Positions 5,650 to 12,292 of a DNA stretch of 12,292 bases are shown here, in pieces. Numbering within the stretch: the stretch's first letter is position 1; each line of letters begins with the position of its first letter. Under the pieces are notes generated by a model. That model saw only the letters and a program-made list of their open reading frames with translations. It had not been told where the DNA came from and ran no database searches. The stretch covers positions 1-12,292 of the forward strand of contig JBMNVL010000057.1 in assembly GCA_050946775.1 (NCBI GenBank). The letters run 5' to 3'. The position numbers were made by a program, and so were the translations under genes. This DNA is from UMGS1474 sp050946775 (GTDB lineage: Bacteria; Bacillota; Clostridia; Oscillospirales; Acutalibacteraceae).

Positions 5650-6414
5650 TTATATGATTGGTTTCCACGGGTCGTTCAATCCGTTTTGCGCGGCGTAATC
5701 CGTCAAAAACGCGCGTTCTTTTTCGCTTAACTCCGCCCGCGCAAGCAGATCCGGCCGCCGAAGCAGGGTGCGGATCAGCGATTGCCGCCGACGCCAGACT
5801 TCAATGTTGGCGTGATGGCCGCTGAGCAGGATCTCCGGTACCGGTCGGCCTTCCCATTCGGCGGGACGGGTGTATTGGGGATATTCCAGCAATCCGGAAT
5901 AATGGCTTTCGTCGGTAAAGCAGGCCTCTTCGCTGAGCACGCCCGGCACCATCCGCGCCACGCAGTCGATCAGCACCAGCGCCGGCAGTTCGCCGCCGGT
6001 CAGCACGTAGTCGCCAATGGAGATCTGCTCATCCACCAGCGCGTCCAGCACCCGCTCGTCGACCCCCTCGTAATGACCGCACAGCACGCACAGATGGTCT
6101 TTTTGCGCCAGCTCGCGCGCCTTTTGCTGGGTCAGGGTCGTTCCCTGCGGCGACATATAGACCAGATACGGCGTGTCCCCGATCTCCTTGCAGACGGCGC
6201 GAAAGCAGTCGGCGATGGGCTGGGCGTTCATGATCATTCCCTGGCCGCCGCCATAGGGATAATCGTCCACCTGTTTTTGTTTGTTGAGGGTGTAATCCCG
6301 GATCTGGTGACAATGCACCTCCAGCGCGCCCTTGTTCTGCGCCCGGCCGAGGATGCTTTCGCTCAGGACCCGTTCGCACATCTCGTCAAACAGGGTCAAC
6401 AGATCAATCCGCAT
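5650..6414 (-). CDS. trmD: tRNA (guanine-37-N1)-methyltransferase TrmD
   Basis: A complete 254-residue SPOUT methyltransferase that makes m1G37 next to the anticodon of tRNAs reading CUN, CCN and CGG, using S-adenosylmethionine, and so prevents +1 frameshifts. Visible motifs: PYGGGQGM (53-60), GHYEGVDERV (113-122), and the trefoil-knot SAM site SIGDYVLTGGELPALVLIDCVAR (132-154). Asp-168 aligns with the catalytic Asp-169 of the E. coli enzyme. It overlaps the end of rimM by 11 bases; AAAGGA lies ten bases before the ATG. It is the last gene of the ylxM-ffh-rpsP-khpA-rimM-trmD series. Confidence 0.98.
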   Translation of the reverse strand: MRIDLLTLFDEMCERVLSESILGRAQNKGALEVHCHQIRDYTLNKQKQVDDYPYGGGQGMIMNAQPIADCFRAVCKEIGDTPYLVYMSPQGTTLTQQKARELAQKDHLCVLCGHYEGVDERVLDALVDEQISIGDYVLTGGELPALVLIDCVARMVPGVLSEEACFTDESHYSGLLEYPQYTRPAEWEGRPVPEILLSGHHANIEVWRRRQSLIRTLLRRPDLLARAELSEKERAFLTDYAAQNGLNDPWKPII

Positions 6415-6919
6415 CGTCCAGCAGTCCTTTCATCGGCCGGATCAGCACCCGGCCGTTTTCCACGTCCTTGTCGATCACCACCGCCGGGATCGCCGGGATC
6501 AGGATCTCCCGTCCGTCCCGGTGGCGCATATGGTAGACGTCGTTGGCGCCGGTGGCGCTGACGAAAGTCAGCTCGCCGTATTCCTCGCCGGTGTCGGCGT
6601 CGACGATCCGGCAGCCCAGCAGATCGCGGATAAAGCACGCGCCCTCCGGCAAACGCAGATCCCGCCGGTTCAGATAGAGGATCTTGCCCCGCAGCAGCGC
6701 CGCGTCCTGCACGGTATCCACCCCGTCGATCTTGACCAGCGCCATCTGCTTGTGGGGGCGGCAAGTCACTTTTACCGGCGTTTTGCCCTCGTCCCAATAC
6801 AGGGTGTGGATGGGGGTTAACTGGGCGGGAGAATCGCACCACGGCTGCAGCCGCACTTCGCCCCGCACCCCGTGGGTGCCGACGATCTGTCCGGCTTCCA
6901 AAAACTCTTTTAACGGCAT
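6404..6919 (-). CDS. rimM: 16S rRNA processing protein RimM
   Basis: A 171-residue RimM, an assembly factor for the 30S head that binds ribosomal protein S19. The N-terminal beta-barrel carries the family signature GQIVGTHGVRGEVRL (10-24), and the C-terminal PRC-barrel covers about 95-166 (LLGCRIVDADTGEEYGEL, then ILIPAIPAVVIDKD). The reading frame continues upstream to 7033, but the ATG at 6919 fits the family length and has AAGGAG seven bases before it. A strong terminator lies immediately before that site. Confidence 0.97.
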   Translation of the reverse strand: MPLKEFLEAGQIVGTHGVRGEVRLQPWCDSPAQLTPIHTLYWDEGKTPVKVTCRPHKQMALVKIDGVDTVQDAALLRGKILYLNRRDLRLPEGACFIRDLLGCRIVDADTGEEYGELTFVSATGANDVYHMRHRDGREILIPAIPAVVIDKDVENGRVLIRPMKGLLDDAD

Positions 6920-6934
6920 AGTCCACTCCTTGTG

Positions 6935-6969
6935 AAAAAGGCGCACGGCCGCAAGGCCGTGCGCCTTTT
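6935..6969 (-). terminator. Intrinsic terminator between khpA and rimM
   Basis: A perfect 15-bp stem (6969-6955 with 6950-6936) with a TTGC/GCAA tetraloop and a minus-strand U-run (6939-6935). It lies 14 bases after the khpA stop codon and ends three bases before the rimM Shine-Dalgarno sequence, inside a gene order normally read as one operon. Confidence 0.92.
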
Positions 6970-6983
6970 GGATCGACGCGAAA

Positions 6984-7220
6984 TCAATCGATCTCGACGG
7001 CGACCTTGGCGTCCTGACGGGTGGCGGCGGCACGCATCACGGTGCGGATCGCCTTGGCGATACGCCCTTGCTTGCCGATCACACGGCCCATATCGTTTTC
7101 AGCCACGTGCAGATGGAACACGATGGTGCCTTCCTCATCGGGAGCGTCTTCCTCCACGACGACGGCGGCCGGGTCCTCCACCAGGCCCCTGGCCATATCC
7201 AGCAAAAGTTCCTTCATCAT
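6984..7220 (-). CDS. khpA: KH-domain RNA-binding protein KhpA
   Basis: A 78-residue single KH-domain protein with the RNA-binding loop VIGKQGRIAKAIR (GKQG at 49-52). In Firmicutes KhpA pairs with KhpB (Jag/EloR) and affects RNA stability and cell elongation; KhpB is not in this window. The start at 7220 makes a TGATG overlap with the rpsP stop codon, implying translational coupling; the next codon is also ATG (7217) and cannot be excluded. AAAGG lies about ten bases upstream. The place between rpsP and rimM is the usual one. Confidence 0.95.
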   Translation of the reverse strand: MMKELLLDMARGLVEDPAAVVVEEDAPDEEGTIVFHLHVAENDMGRVIGKQGRIAKAIRTVMRAAATRQDAKVAVEID

Positions 7221-7459
7221 CAGACACCGGCCTTTTTCAGCAGCGCTTTGACGGTATCGGTCGGCTGAGCGCCGTTGGCGATCCACTGCTGCGCTTTTTC
7301 CGCGTCCACCTTGACCTCGGCCGGATCGGTCAGCGGGTTGTAATACCCGATCTCCTCGATGAAGCGGCCGTCACGGGGATAGCGGGAATCCGCCACCACG
7401 ATGCGGTAGAAGGGTTTTTTCTTGGCGCCCATGCGGCGCAGACGAATTTTGACTGCCAT
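7220..7459 (-). CDS. rpsP: 30S ribosomal protein S16
   Basis: A 79-residue S16, which binds 16S rRNA and is needed for 30S assembly. The start AVKIRLRRMGAKKKPFYRIVVADSR and the following GRFIEEIGYYNP are typical. The ATG at 7459 gives the standard N-terminus and has GGAGGT (7472-7467) seven bases before it, so the upstream in-frame start at 7498 is rejected. It lies 68 bp downstream of ffh and overlaps khpA by one base. Confidence 0.98.
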   Translation of the reverse strand: MAVKIRLRRMGAKKKPFYRIVVADSRYPRDGRFIEEIGYYNPLTDPAEVKVDAEKAQQWIANGAQPTDTVKALLKKAGV

Positions 7460-7498
7460 AGTTGTTACCTCCAACTTAAAATTGACAAATATCTTCAA

Positions 7499-7516
7499 CC
7501 ATAAACGGATTTATGG
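7499..7516 (-). other. Small hairpin between ffh and rpsP
   Basis: A perfect 7-bp stem CCATAAA/TTTATGG with a four-base loop lies 12 bases after the ffh stop codon. No U-run follows on the minus strand, so termination is unlikely; it may mark RNA processing or stabilise the ffh 3' end. No separate rpsP promoter was seen. Confidence 0.4.
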
Positions 7517-7527
7517 ATTGAATCCTC

Positions 7528-8889
7528 TTAAAAACCAAAGCCCTTGCCGCCCAGCAGTTCGGGCGGGATGCCGCGCAGAGAACGGCGGCCCTTTTTCTTG
7601 CCGAAGCCCTTCATCTGCTTCATCATCTGCTTCATCTGCTCGTATTGCTTGAGCAGACGGTTGACGTCCTCCACCTTCATGCCGCATCCGGCGGCAATCC
7701 GCCGCTTGCGGGAAGGGTTGATGATCTCGGGCTTGGCGCGTTCGGCGTTGGTCATTGACAGAATGATCGCCTCGACCCGGTCGAACTGCCGTTCGTCGAT
7801 CTCGACGTCCCGCAGCTTGTTGCCCAGTCCCGGGATCATGCCCAAAAGGCCCTTGACGTCCCCCATTTTTTTGATTTGGCGGAACTGGTCGAGCATATCG
7901 TTCATATCGAACTTTTCCTGCTGCAGCTTTTGTGCCATTTGCTGGGCCTCGCGCTCGCTGATCTGTTGCTCGGCTTTTTCGATCAGCGACATCACGTCGC
8001 CCATACCGAGGATCCGGGAGGCCATCCGTTCGGGATGGAACACCTCGAGATCCTCCAGCTTTTCACCCACGCCGACGAACTTGATCGGCTTGCCGGTGAC
8101 CGCCCTGACCGACAGCGCCGCGCCGCCGCGGGTATCGCCGTCGAGCTTGGTCAGGATCACGCCGTCGATCCCCAGCGCCTCGTCGAAGGAGGAGGCGACG
8201 TTGACCGCGTCCTGACCGGTCATGGCGTCGACCACCAGCAGGATCTCGTTGGGCTGTACCGCCGCCTTGACCGACTTGAGCTCGTTCATCAGCTCCTCGT
8301 CGATATGCAGACGGCCGGCGGTATCGAGAATCACGTAATCGTTGCCGTAATCCCTGGCGTGCGCGACCGCCTGCCGGGCGATCTCCACCGGGTCGATGGT
8401 GCCCTTTTCAAAAAACGGCACACCGGCCCGCTGCGCCACCACCCGCAGCTGCTCGATGGCGGCGGGACGGTAGATATCGCAAGCCACCAGCAACGGCCGG
8501 TGACCCTGGCTTTTCAGCAATTTGCCGAGTTTTCCCGAATGGGTGGTTTTACCCGAGCCCTGCAGACCGCACATCATAACCACGCAGGGCGGACGGTTGG
8601 TATGGGCCAGATGCGCGGCCTGGCCGCCCATCAGCGCCGTCAGTTCTTCGTTGACGATCTTGACCACCATCTGCGCCGGGGTCAGGCTTTCCATCACCTG
8701 CGCGCCGACGGCCCGCTCGGTCACCTTGGCGGTAAACTCCTTGGCGACTTTATAGTTGACGTCGGCCTCCAGCAGCGCCAGACGCACCTCGCGCATGGCC
8801 TCCTTGACGTCGGCCTCGCTCAGCTTGCCTTTGGATCGCAGTCGCTTGAACGCCGCGGATAGTTTGTCCGAAAGTCCTTCAAAGGCCAC
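7528..8889 (-). CDS. ffh: Signal recognition particle GTPase Ffh (SRP54)
   Basis: A full-length 453-residue Ffh. With the SRP RNA it binds signal sequences on ribosomes and delivers them to FtsY at the membrane. The N domain (1 to about 90) is followed by the GTPase with P-loop GLQGSGKTT (108-116), DTAGR (189-193) and TKLDGD (247-252), and a methionine-rich M domain (about 300-430) with the RNA-binding motif RIAAGCG (397-403), where Cys replaces the more usual Ser. The C-terminus ends in the flexible GGKGFGF tail. The start is GTG at 8889, directly after the ylxM stop (TAAGTG), with GGAGGA seven bases upstream inside ylxM. Confidence 0.98.
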   Translation of the reverse strand: MAFEGLSDKLSAAFKRLRSKGKLSEADVKEAMREVRLALLEADVNYKVAKEFTAKVTERAVGAQVMESLTPAQMVVKIVNEELTALMGGQAAHLAHTNRPPCVVMMCGLQGSGKTTHSGKLGKLLKSQGHRPLLVACDIYRPAAIEQLRVVAQRAGVPFFEKGTIDPVEIARQAVAHARDYGNDYVILDTAGRLHIDEELMNELKSVKAAVQPNEILLVVDAMTGQDAVNVASSFDEALGIDGVILTKLDGDTRGGAALSVRAVTGKPIKFVGVGEKLEDLEVFHPERMASRILGMGDVMSLIEKAEQQISEREAQQMAQKLQQEKFDMNDMLDQFRQIKKMGDVKGLLGMIPGLGNKLRDVEIDERQFDRVEAIILSMTNAERAKPEIINPSRKRRIAAGCGMKVEDVNRLLKQYEQMKQMMKQMKGFGKKKGRRSLRGIPPELLGGKGFGF

Positions 8890-9255
8890 TTACGATTCCT
8901 CCAACTTGTCGGTCTGCTCTTCGATCTGGCGAACGCTTTGCGCAATGGGATTGGCGTGGACGTAGCGATCGTTATAGCGGCGGATCTCCTCCACCGCCTG
9001 ACGGATGACCGCCAGTCCCTCCTGCATCGAGGTAAAGCGTTTGGCCAGCCCGAGTCGTTCCTCCATCTCCATAAGCTGCGTTTCCGCCCGCTTGATGGAA
9101 TCCCGTACCCCCTGCCGGGTGATGCCGTCGTCCTCGGCGATCTCCGCCAGGGACAAATCCTGATTGTAATAGAGATCCATGACCTCCCGTTGTTTTTCCG
9201 TCAGCATTTCGCCGTAAAAATCCAGCAAAAACGCCACTTCCATGTTTTTGGCCAC
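8890..9255 (-). CDS. ylxM: YlxM, helix-turn-helix protein of the SRP operon
   Basis: A 121-residue YlxM-family protein with a sigma-70 region 4-like helix-turn-helix (about 17-58: LTEKQREVMDLYYNQDLSLAEIAE, then TRQGVRDSIKRAE) and a C-terminal coiled coil (about 80-121). The gene nearly always precedes ffh in Firmicutes, and a link to SRP function has been reported. The GTG at 9255 is chosen because AGGAGG (9269-9264) is eight bases before it; the next ATG (9243) is 20 bases away. Its promoter carries an inverted repeat at the start site, so autoregulation is possible. Confidence 0.93.
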   Translation of the reverse strand: MAKNMEVAFLLDFYGEMLTEKQREVMDLYYNQDLSLAEIAEDDGITRQGVRDSIKRAETQLMEMEERLGLAKRFTSMQEGLAVIRQAVEEIRRYNDRYVHANPIAQSVRQIEEQTDKLEES

Positions 9256-9273
9256 GGTTCTCCCCTCCTCCAG

Positions 9274-9298
9274 GCTGTAAAGCAAATCACTTTACAGC
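9274..9298. promoter_or_regulatory. Inverted repeat at the ylxM transcription start (operator candidate)
   Basis: GCTGTAAAG (9274-9282) and CTTTACAGC (9290-9298) form a perfect 9-bp inverted repeat with seven bases between, covering the predicted start site near 9294 just below the -10 box. There is no U-run after it, so it is not a terminator. It could be a protein operator or a 5' stem of the mRNA. Confidence 0.6.
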
Positions 9299-9300
9299 GC

Positions 9301-9329
9301 ATTATACACGATTTTTTCCTTTCTGTCAA
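9301..9329 (-). promoter_or_regulatory. Consensus sigma-A promoter of the ylxM-ffh-trmD operon
   Basis: TTGACA (9329-9324), 17 bases, TATAAT (9306-9301): both boxes match consensus perfectly, with optimal spacing. The predicted start is near 9294, leaving a leader of about 39 bases before the GTG at 9255. The ylbJ-like gene's stop codon lies inside the -35 box. Confidence 0.95.
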
Positions 9330-10411
9330 CCCCTGAACAGGGATTTATTCGAATCTTTTTTGGAATTGGTGAAAAGCAGCAGCAAGCACATGATCACCAG
9401 GGTGATCGCGGCCGGTGCCGAGGCGGCCGTCGCCGGTACCGCCACGGCGGATGTGGCGGCCGCGGCAATATCCACGGGAACGAGCCAAAACAACAGCAAG
9501 CTGAGCAAGCCGCCCAGTGCTCCGTGGATCAGGCGGTATCCAAAAAAACCGCGGTCGATCACCCGATAGGGCGACAGGATCGCCAACAGCTGACAATGCA
9601 CCGACAGTCCGCCCCATCCCAGCGCCATCCCCCACAAAAGCGGGCGGACTTCCGGCGCTTTGGCGGCCGCCGCGCAGCCGCCGGTCACCTCCAGCAGAAT
9701 CGCCAGCGCGGGAGAATCGATCGAAAACGCCACTTCCATCAACGATTGCGCCCCGGCGAACAGGATCACGAACCCGCACATGGATAAAAGCGTCCGGCAA
9801 GCGCCGTTGACCGACTGCGTCAGCGCCGCGCCAGCGGGTAAGGCGTTTGTCGGCACGGCCGGCTCGTTTATTTCTTCTTCTTTTCCGTCCACGATCCGGC
9901 AAACGATCCCAATCATCAGCGACGCGCCGGTATGCGCCGCCAGCAAAAGCCATCCGACGGCGATGCTCCCGGCCATACCGGCGCCGACGGTGCTGATAAC
10001 GAACGCCGGGCCTGCGTTGACGCAAAAGCGAAGCAAACGTTTGGCCTGCCGGCGGGTCACGGCGCCGCTTTCCAGAAGCTCCCGCACGGCGGCGGCACCG
10101 GCGGGATAGCCGCCCGCGAAGCCAAGAAAAATCGCCATGGCGCAGCATCCCGGCAATCCAAACACAAAGCGGGTAAATCCCTCCAGCCGCCGCCCTATGG
10201 ATCGATCCAGGCCGGTACGGGAGATCATCCCCGCCAAGACCAAAAACGGAAACAGCGAGGGCAAAATCACCCGGTAACACAGCGACACGCCCCGGTCGAT
10301 CCCGCCGGCGACCGCCTGCGGCCAGATCAAAAGCGCGGCGCCGATAAGCGCGATCCACAACACAAGGAACACCCGTCCGATCCGGTTTTTCCTCACAACG
10401 GTTATCACCAT
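9326..10411 (-). CDS. ylbJ: YlbJ-like sporulation integral membrane protein
   Basis: A 361-residue polytopic membrane protein with about eight hydrophobic segments. The first half has features of the YlbJ/nucleoside-recognition (Gate) family: ILPSLFPFLVLAGMI (49-63), GFAGGYPAGAA (97-107) and FCVNAGPAFVISTVGAGMAG (129-148). YlbJ is a mother-cell protein under sigma-E in Bacillus, needed for heat-resistant spores; its substrate is unclear. The ATG at 10411 is preferred to the GTG at 10420 because AAAGG lies nine bases before the ATG and directly against the GTG. It diverges from yqfC-yqfD, which supports the sporulation reading. The C-terminal part is less conserved-looking and rich in Ala. Confidence 0.85.
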   Translation of the reverse strand: MVITVVRKNRIGRVFLVLWIALIGAALLIWPQAVAGGIDRGVSLCYRVILPSLFPFLVLAGMISRTGLDRSIGRRLEGFTRFVFGLPGCCAMAIFLGFAGGYPAGAAAVRELLESGAVTRRQAKRLLRFCVNAGPAFVISTVGAGMAGSIAVGWLLLAAHTGASLMIGIVCRIVDGKEEEINEPAVPTNALPAGAALTQSVNGACRTLLSMCGFVILFAGAQSLMEVAFSIDSPALAILLEVTGGCAAAAKAPEVRPLLWGMALGWGGLSVHCQLLAILSPYRVIDRGFFGYRLIHGALGGLLSLLLFWLVPVDIAAAATSAVAVPATAASAPAAITLVIMCLLLLFTNSKKDSNKSLFRG

Positions 10412-10431
10412 GTCGCTCACCCTTTCTCTTG

Positions 10432-10461
10432 ACTATATGCCGGGCCGGCGCGGCATAATGC
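10432..10461 (-). promoter_or_regulatory. Sigma-E-like promoter of the ylbJ-like gene
   Basis: On the minus strand GCATTAT (10461-10455), 15 bases, CATATAGT (10439-10432) partly fits the sigma-E pattern (ATA-type -35, CATACAnT-type -10). The predicted start is near 10425, about 14 bases before the ATG, which is short. Its -35 overlaps that of the yqfC promoter. Confidence 0.4.
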
Positions 10462-10481
10462 CGATGAGCGGGGCATATCTT
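10453..10481 (+). promoter_or_regulatory. Sigma-E-like promoter of yqfC-yqfD
   Basis: GCATAAT (10453-10459), 14 bases, CATATCTT (10474-10481) resembles sigma-E promoters in spacing and in both boxes. The predicted start near 10488 falls just before the yqfC Shine-Dalgarno sequence. YqfC and YqfD are known sigma-E genes in Bacillus, which supports the call. Confidence 0.5.
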
Positions 10482-10503
10482 CAACCGACGGGAGGGAAAA
10501 AGG

Positions 10504-10800
10504 ATGAAAGCGAAAAAGAGCCGCCGTTTTGCGCTTGGAGGCAAGGTGGAGCGGGCGTTGGAGCTTCCCGACGGGGTGTTGAGTGACGCGGCGCATCTCG
10601 AGATAAGCGGACGCCGGGAGGTGATCGTGGAAGGCTGCCACGGCATCGTTTCCTACGATGACGACACGGTGCGTCTGGGAACCGGCAGCGGCGTGGTAAG
10701 GATCGCGGGCGAAGGGCTGATCCTGCGGGCGATGAACGACGGGACGGTGCAGGTCAGCGGTCAGATCCTGTCGGTGGATTTTGCGGATGAGGAGAGGTGA
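10504..10800 (+). CDS. yqfC: Sporulation protein YqfC
   Basis: A 98-residue YqfC-family protein, found together with yqfD in most endospore formers and of unknown biochemical role. The pattern LELPDGVLSDAAHLEISGRREVIVEGCHGIVSYDDDTVRL, followed by ILRAMNDGTVQVSGQILSVDF, is a run of beta strands typical of the family. No signal peptide or membrane segment is present, and the first eight residues are basic. The ATG at 10504 has GGAGGG (10491-10496) seven bases upstream. The gap to yqfD is six bases, with the yqfD ribosome binding site overlapping this gene's stop codon. Confidence 0.92.
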   Translation: MKAKKSRRFALGGKVERALELPDGVLSDAAHLEISGRREVIVEGCHGIVSYDDDTVRLGTGSGVVRIAGEGLILRAMNDGTVQVSGQILSVDFADEER

Positions 10801-10806
10801 CGAGGG

Positions 10807-12003
10807 GTGTTTTTGACGCATTGGCTGCGGTATTTGCTCGGTTGGGTCGAGTGGCGGGCGGAAGGCGGATTTTTCGAGCGGTTTCTCAATCTGGCGGCAT
10901 CAAAAGAGATCCCGCTGTGGCATACCCGCCGCCAGGAGATCGCCCTTTTGGGCGGCTGTTACGCCCGGCATTACCGGCGGCTGCGTCCGCTGGCGCGCAA
11001 AAGCGGCGTTCATCTGCGGGTGCAAAAACGCCATGGCTGGCCTTTTTGGGCGCGTCGCTACCGCACGCACAGCGGGTTGGCGGTCGGCGCGGCGTTGATG
11101 CTGGCGATTCTCCATCTGCTGTCTCAGCGGGTCTGGGTGATCGACGTCAGGGGCAACGAAGCCGTGCCGGCTGAACAGATCGAATCCGTCGCACGGGAGC
11201 TGGGCGTGCGCGAAGGGGTGCGGCAGGAGGACATACGGCTGCGGGACATCCAGCTGGGCGCGATCGAGAAAATGCCGGCGCTTTCCTGGATCAGCGTCAA
11301 CGTGGAGGGCTGCGCGGCGCATATTGAGGTCAGCGAAAGGATTACCGCTGACCAGCCGCCCGATCTGTCAAAGCCGACGAACCTGAAAGCGGCGCGGGAC
11401 GGGCGGATCGTCGCCGTTCGTCTGGCGGAAGGCGCGGCGACGGTCAAGCCGGGCGACGCGGTGGCAAAAGGGATGCTGCTGGCCAGCGGGATCGTGGAAA
11501 CCAAAAACGGCCATTTGCTCAAGCACGCCCGCGGCGAGGTGATCGCCCGCACCGAACGGTCGTTTTCGGTCACCGTGCCGCTTGAGGAAACGCTGCCGCT
11601 GCCGCAAACCGACGCCATCCTTCAGCCAACGCTGGAATTCTTTTCGCTGCAAATCCCCCTGTATACCGGTCGAACGCTTCCAAACCCATATGAGACGCGA
11701 ACGGTGCTCCACCGGCTGACGGCAAACGGCGTTCGATTGCCGATCGGCGTCACCGATCGCTACGTCTTCCCTATCGCGCCGACACTGGTGAGACGAACGC
11801 CGTCGCAAGCGAAAGAACAGGCGCTGCAGGCGTATGAAGAGTGGAAGCGAAACGAGCTTTCCCCGGCTGCCGTATTGCGGGAGCAAACGATGGAAATCCC
11901 TTATGAAGACGGGTTTATCCTGTCGGCGAAGGTCGAATGCGAGGAAAATATCGCGGTGGAAGACCCGATCCGGATCCATTTGGAAAAAACCGTGGAAAAG
12001 TAA
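10807..12003 (+). CDS. yqfD: Sporulation protein YqfD
   Basis: A 398-residue YqfD-family protein, a mother-cell sporulation factor required for normal spores in Bacillus. A soluble N-terminal part (1-88) is followed by one membrane helix (about 89-106, SGLAVGAALMLAILHLL) and an extracytoplasmic part. That part begins with a POTRA/FtsQ-like stretch (WVIDVRGNEAVPAEQIESVARELGV) and ends near VECEENIAVEDP. The chosen start is GTG at 10807, six bases after AGGTGA (10795-10800), which overlaps the yqfC stop codon. A TTG at 10813 after GAGGGG is possible, and the two differ by only two residues. No clear terminator follows; an AT-rich stretch leads into the phoH promoter. Confidence 0.93.
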   Translation: MFLTHWLRYLLGWVEWRAEGGFFERFLNLAASKEIPLWHTRRQEIALLGGCYARHYRRLRPLARKSGVHLRVQKRHGWPFWARRYRTHSGLAVGAALMLAILHLLSQRVWVIDVRGNEAVPAEQIESVARELGVREGVRQEDIRLRDIQLGAIEKMPALSWISVNVEGCAAHIEVSERITADQPPDLSKPTNLKAARDGRIVAVRLAEGAATVKPGDAVAKGMLLASGIVETKNGHLLKHARGEVIARTERSFSVTVPLEETLPLPQTDAILQPTLEFFSLQIPLYTGRTLPNPYETRTVLHRLTANGVRLPIGVTDRYVFPIAPTLVRRTPSQAKEQALQAYEEWKRNELSPAAVLREQTMEIPYEDGFILSAKVECEENIAVEDPIRIHLEKTVEK

Positions 12004-12024
12004 AAATTTTTTTAATTTTTAATA

Positions 12025-12053
12025 GTGACAATGCTCGATTTTTGTGGTATACT
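12025..12053 (+). promoter_or_regulatory. Sigma-A promoter of phoH
   Basis: GTGACA (12025-12030), 17 bases, TATACT (12048-12053) with the extended TGG just before the -10. A- and T-tracts at 12002-12022 directly upstream look like an UP element. The predicted start is near 12060, leaving a 32-base leader. Confidence 0.85.
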
Positions 12054-12091
12054 ATTTCTATATAAATCTGGTATATCAGCGAGGTTGCGCT

Positions 12092-12292
12092 ATGTTTGAA
12101 CAAATCATCAACGTCGACCGGATGGAGCACGCGGTATCGCTCTTCGGCAGTTTTGACGAAAACATCCGCCTGATCGAGGAGCATTACGGCGTCCACGTCG
12201 TTACCCGCGGCACCGATCTGAAAATCAGCGGCGAGCCGGAGCAGGTCGCCCGCGCGGTCGAGGCGGTGGACGGATTGCTGCAGCTGATTAAC
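12092..12292 (+). CDS. phoH: PhoH family ATPase, N-terminal part
   Basis: The first 67 codons of a gene cut by the window end. The translation MFEQIINVDRMEHAVSLFGS, then FDENIRLIEEHYGVHVVTRG and LKISGEPEQVARAV, matches the small N-terminal KH-like domain of PhoH-type ATPases; the P-loop would lie past the end. PhoH proteins are predicted RNA-linked ATPases/helicases and in clostridia commonly follow yqfD, before ybeY. GAGGTT (12081-12086) lies five bases before the ATG. It has its own sigma-A promoter, so it is expressed independently of the sporulation pair. Confidence 0.9.
   Translation, partial: MFEQIINVDRMEHAVSLFGSFDENIRLIEEHYGVHVVTRGTDLKISGEPEQVARAVEAVDGLLQLIN

Noticed and set aside
6920..7033. 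In-frame N-terminal extension of RimM
   Set aside because: It would run through the terminator and the end of khpA; the family start and ribosome binding site are at 6919.
7483..7512. Plus-strand TTGACA between rpsP and ffh as a promoter
   Set aside because: No acceptable -10 box at the right distance and no plus-strand gene downstream.
7876..8862. 328-codon plus-strand frame opposite ffh
   Set aside because: Antisense shadow of ffh in GC-rich sequence; His/Arg/Gln-rich composition typical of such shadows.
9345..10646. 433-codon minus-strand frame overlapping the ylbJ-like gene and running into yqfC
   Set aside because: Highly Arg-rich out-of-frame translation of a membrane protein gene, and it would cross the divergent promoter region.

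Overview
The window looks like a chromosomal core region of a GC-rich, spore-forming Clostridia member, most likely of the Oscillospirales/Ruminococcaceae type. The reasons are the low-GC Gram-positive gene order ylxM-ffh-rpsP-khpA-rimM-trmD, an HPr with both the His-15 and Ser-46 sites, strong AGGAGG-type ribosome binding sites, sigma-A promoters close to consensus, and three sporulation genes (ylbJ-like, yqfC, yqfD). No mobile element, CRISPR array or foreign-looking block was seen.

Left end (1-1290): two tRNA-Ser genes (anticodons GCU and UGA) lie on the minus strand behind one good sigma-A promoter. Opposite them, on the plus strand, is a conserved cysteine-rich protein of unknown function with a sigma-K-like promoter. 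This is the best candidate for an undescribed sporulation component here.

Middle, all on the minus strand (1292-9306): the SRP/ribosome-maturation operon ylxM-ffh-rpsP-khpA-rimM-trmD starts at a consensus TTGACA-N17-TATAAT promoter. Downstream come HPr (own promoter), uvrC, a small Met-rich helical protein, and a tightly coupled three-gene unit: histidine phosphatase, one-pass membrane protein, ruvX. Intrinsic terminators separate these units. Two of them sit in unexpected places, directly in front of the ribosome binding sites of rimM and of uvrC.

Right end (9326-12292): a YlbJ-like sporulation membrane protein (minus) and yqfC-yqfD (plus) diverge from a 92-bp interval holding two overlapping sigma-E-like promoters. 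A new sigma-A promoter then drives phoH, which is cut by the window end. No stretch over 300 bp lacks a gene or RNA; the largest intergenic gap is 5431-5649, which holds the HPr promoter and a set of nested, partly mutually exclusive inverted repeats behind trmD.

Together the genes cover protein targeting and ribosome/tRNA maturation (SRP, S16, RimM, TrmD, KhpA, RuvX), DNA repair (UvrC), sugar transport and catabolite control (HPr), and mother-cell sporulation functions (YlbJ, YqfC, YqfD and probably the cysteine-rich protein).
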